Shown piece after piece: positions 5,612 to 7,886 of a stretch of DNA of 7,886 nucleotides. A program made the translations under genes and the position numbers. Origin of the DNA: Nitrospinae bacterium RIFCSPLOWO2_12_39_16 (lineage in GTDB: Bacteria > Nitrospinota > Nitrospinia > UBA9942); NCBI GenBank assembly GCA_001805005.1, contig MHDO01000010.1, forward strand, positions 1 to 7,886, in the 5' to 3' direction. Under the pieces are notes generated by a model. It was given only the letters and a program-made list of their open reading frames with translations, had not been told where the DNA came from and did no database searches. Numbering within the stretch: position 1 is the first letter of the stretch; every line of letters begins with the position of its first letter.

Positions 5612-6691
5612 TTATTTGGATTTTGACACCCCTGCACTCTCAAATGTCGCCATTTGTGTCAGGATTTTAAATCCTGCCTCTACCAAGCCGATTCCGAGTG
5701 CTGCACCTGTCCCCTCACCGAGTCTGAGGTTCAAATCCAGCAGTGCATTATTACCAAGCTTCTTAATCACTGCCATATGCCCCTTTTCCACAGAAAGATG
5801 GGAGGCAAATATATAATCCCTGACTGCTGGCTGGATGCCCAAGGCGATGAGGGCACCTGCACCTGATATAAAGCCGTCCACTACAACAGGAATCCTTCTT
5901 GATGCAGCCCCTAATATCAGCCCTGCAATACCGGCAATCTCATAACCGCCAACCTTTGAAAGGACATCAATAGGGTCTTTTACATCAGGTTTATTAATCC
6001 TGATTGCCTCTTTTATAATATCAACCTTTTTCCTGAAAGCATCATCGTTAATTCCGGTTCCTCTTCCCGTAACATTTTCTACAGGCTCTTCTGTCATAAC
6101 AGCAGTAATTGCACTGCTTGGTGTTGTATTGCCTATCCCCATATCCCCTGTCCCCATAACATCCACACCCTTCTCTGTCCACTCCTCGGCAAGCCCAATG
6201 CCTACACTTATACCTCTAATAGCCTCTTCACGAGTCATAGCCTGCCCTTTTATCATATTCTTTGTTCCTTTGGCTATTTTCTTTATTACCAAGCCATTTG
6301 CCGGCTCAAAATCATAATCCACTCCAATATCTATAACTACAACTTCTGCTCCCACATGCCTTGCCAGGACATTGACCCCGGCACCGCCCCGCAGGAAATT
6401 AAGGACCATTTGGGGGGTCACCTCTTTTGGATAGGCACTGACACCATCATCTGCCACACCATGGTCACCTGCAAATGTAAAGATTACTTTTTTCTCAAGT
6501 TTAGGGTTATCAACTCCTCTAATTGCCACATACCTCTGTGCCAGTTCTTCCAGCCTTCCCAGACTCCCCACAGGCTTCGTCAGATTATCAAGCCTCTTTT
6601 TTACATTTTCGTATGCCGATTGCGGAATAGGTTTAATCCTACTTACAATTTCATTTATTAGATTCGAACCGCTTACTACATGCCTATCCAT
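5612..6691 (-). CDS. cobT: Nicotinate-nucleotide--dimethylbenzimidazole phosphoribosyltransferase CobT
   Basis: This 359-residue cytoplasmic enzyme transfers the phosphoribosyl group of nicotinate mononucleotide to a lower-ligand base (classically 5,6-dimethylbenzimidazole), giving the alpha-riboside phosphate used in the nucleotide loop of cobalamin. Family motifs appear in order: LTKPVGSLGRLE (37-48), FAGDHGVADDGVSAYP (73-88), LRGGAGVNVLA (100-110), VMGTGDMGIGNTTPSSA (178-194), GRGTG (209-213), VDGFISGAGA (271-280) and LRLGEGTGAALG (322-333), whose Glu326 corresponds to the catalytic Glu317 of Salmonella CobT. Length is normal. The ATG at 6691 is preceded by AAGGAGAAAGGAAA, a good ribosome site. 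It lies 26 bases after the M16 peptidase, probably in one transcript. No other cobalamin gene is in the window, so this may be a stand-alone salvage or remodelling gene. Confidence 0.97.
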   Translation of the reverse strand: MDRHVVSGSNLINEIVSRIKPIPQSAYENVKKRLDNLTKPVGSLGRLEELAQRYVAIRGVDNPKLEKKVIFTFAGDHGVADDGVSAYPKEVTPQMVLNFLRGGAGVNVLARHVGAEVVVIDIGVDYDFEPANGLVIKKIAKGTKNMIKGQAMTREEAIRGISVGIGLAEEWTEKGVDVMGTGDMGIGNTTPSSAITAVMTEEPVENVTGRGTGINDDAFRKKVDIIKEAIRINKPDVKDPIDVLSKVGGYEIAGIAGLILGAASRRIPVVVDGFISGAGALIALGIQPAVRDYIFASHLSVEKGHMAVIKKLGNNALLDLNLRLGEGTGAALGIGLVEAGFKILTQMATFESAGVSKSK

Positions 6692-6717
6692 TTTCCTTTC
6701 TCCTTAAAAGTAGATGA

Positions 6718-7886
6718 TTAGTTGTCAGTCAGTAAACCAATTGAGATTTTTTCCTTTTTGACAGGTCCGAGAACAGCCAGATTAAAAAATGAGTTGTCAA
6801 GCAGCCTATTTGCAAGTCTCTGAATCTTTTCCTCTGTAACCTTTTCTATCTCATCAATAATCTCATCTAATGAAAAAAACCTCTCAAAATACATTTCCTG
6901 TTTTGCAAGCTGATTCATCCTGCTACTGGAACTCTCAAGAGAGAGCATCAAATTCCCTTTTAATTGTTCTTTTGCCTTTTTCAATTCATCAGCTGACACT
7001 TTAACAGTCATTAAAAGTTTGAATTCCTCCAATGACATCTTTAAGACCTTTTCAAAAAATTCAGCACTGGTCCCTGCATATATTCCAAGTAGCCCTGTAT
7101 CGGCATAGGGCGATATAAAAGAATGTATGGAATAAGCAAGTCCATAATCCTCTCTTATCTTCTGAAAAAGCCTTGAACTCATACTGCCGCCGAGTATTGT
7201 ATTTAATAAATACCCTTCAAATCGGCTCTCATCGGCACTTCTAAGCCCCTTTGTCCCGAGACAAAAATGCACTTGTTCCAATTCCCTTTCCTTAACAATA
7301 AAATTTCTTTTTATCTCAGGAGGTGCTTCTCTGCTTGATGAGGCATTTTTGTTCAAACTGCCAAATGCATTTTCAAGAAGTTCATTTAATCTACACTCAT
7401 CAATATTTCCGGCAGCCGCAATTATAATATTTTTCGGGATATAATGATTATCAAGGTGATTAACCAGTTTATTTCTATCAATCTTTTCTATTGATTCATG
7501 ATTTCCAAGGATGGAGCGTCCAAGCGGATGGGATGACCATACACTCTGATAGAGGAGGTCGTATATATAATCTGCCGGGTTATCTTCTACAAACTTAAAC
7601 TCTTCTAATATTACCTGTCTTTCTTTATCTATATCTGCAGGTTTAAGAGTAGAATTTAATAGTATGTCTGAAAGGAGGTCAATGGCAACCGGCAGGTGTT
7701 CATCCAGAACCTTTGCTGAGTAGCATGTATATTCCCTGCTTGTAAAGGCATCTATCTGACCACCGATGGAGTCCATCTCAAAGGCAATCTGCCTGGCACT
7801 TCTCTTCTCTGTACCTTTAAAAGCAAGATGTTCAAGGAAGTGAGAGATTCCGCTGTTTTTATCTTCCTCATCCCTTGAACCGCTGT
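6718..7886 (-). CDS. M16 family zinc peptidase (pitrilysin / processing-peptidase type), N-terminus off the window
   Basis: The frame is open to the right edge and ends at 6718, giving 388 residues; about 45 N-terminal residues are probably missing. Near the edge the fragment reads GSRDEED, then SGISHFLEHLAFKGT (from fragment residue 11), containing the inverted zinc site HxxEH at residues 15-19. The third ligand is in VILEEFKFVEDNP (Glu94 or Glu95), 74-75 residues after HxxEH as the family requires. The second M16 domain shows LGGSMSSRLFQKI (231-243) followed by REDYGLAYSI (244-253), another signature. It is an active-looking single-chain protease of the bacterial YmxG/processing-peptidase group, cutting peptides or small proteins; the target is unknown. 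An internal ATG at 7776 is not the start because it would discard the catalytic motif. cobT follows after 26 bases. Confidence 0.95.
   Translation of the reverse strand, partial: SGSRDEEDKNSGISHFLEHLAFKGTEKRSARQIAFEMDSIGGQIDAFTSREYTCYSAKVLDEHLPVAIDLLSDILLNSTLKPADIDKERQVILEEFKFVEDNPADYIYDLLYQSVWSSHPLGRSILGNHESIEKIDRNKLVNHLDNHYIPKNIIIAAAGNIDECRLNELLENAFGSLNKNASSSREAPPEIKRNFIVKERELEQVHFCLGTKGLRSADESRFEGYLLNTILGGSMSSRLFQKIREDYGLAYSIHSFISPYADTGLLGIYAGTSAEFFEKVLKMSLEEFKLLMTVKVSADELKKAKEQLKGNLMLSLESSSSRMNQLAKQEMYFERFFSLDEIIDEIEKVTEEKIQRLANRLLDNSFFNLAVLGPVKKEKISIGLLTDN

Noticed and set aside
6692..6717. Cobalamin riboswitch before cobT
   Set aside because: Only 26 bases separate cobT from the upstream gene, far too short for this riboswitch class.
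6718..7776. M16 peptidase starting at ATG 7776
   Set aside because: The same frame continues to the right edge and includes HFLEH, the catalytic zinc motif, so the true start is outside the window.

Overview
The window carries a run of minus-strand genes from an AT-rich, diderm (Gram-negative-type) bacterium. Three things argue for an outer membrane and periplasm: an EnvC-type murein hydrolase activator with a signal peptide, a periplasmic carboxyl-terminal protease, and a divergent polysaccharide deacetylase. The gene order and the short palindromic repeats remind me of Nitrospirota, Desulfobacterota or neighbouring candidate phyla. That is an impression from memory, not something the sequence proves.

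In the direction of transcription (high to low coordinates) the layout is as follows. (1) The C-terminal 388 residues of an M16 zinc peptidase, running off the right edge. (2) cobT, 26 bases downstream, which activates the lower ligand of cobalamin. (3) A 291-base gap filled with nested inverted repeats. (4) A compact cell-envelope block: ftsX, overlapping envC by 4 bases; a 97-base gap that is almost entirely a hairpin of 7-base repeats; ctpA; and a divergent polysaccharide deacetylase overlapping ctpA by 4 bases. (5) A 190-base gap with a possible 38-residue ORF behind a strong Shine-Dalgarno and a 37-base palindrome. (6) The N-terminal 220 residues of an AlbA_2/Schlafen-type protein, running off the left edge.

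The envelope block makes functional sense. FtsX is the membrane half of the FtsEX complex, which controls periplasmic EnvC. EnvC has a LytM domain that has lost its zinc ligands, so it should activate amidases rather than cut murein itself. CtpA-type proteases are known in other bacteria to degrade murein hydrolases. The deacetylase-fold protein is a frequent neighbour of this set. ftsE is not in the usual place next to ftsX.

The most unusual signal is in the DNA, not the gene list. Three places carry short-period repeats (7, 7 and about 9 bases) arranged as two arms facing each other in inverted orientation. One of them lies inside the start of envC, where its two arms encode both the basic leader and the hydrophobic core of the signal peptide, giving visible 7-residue protein repeats. 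No complete novel enzyme system is visible. The AlbA_2 gene at the left edge is the only hint of a regulatory or defence locus, and it is cut off.
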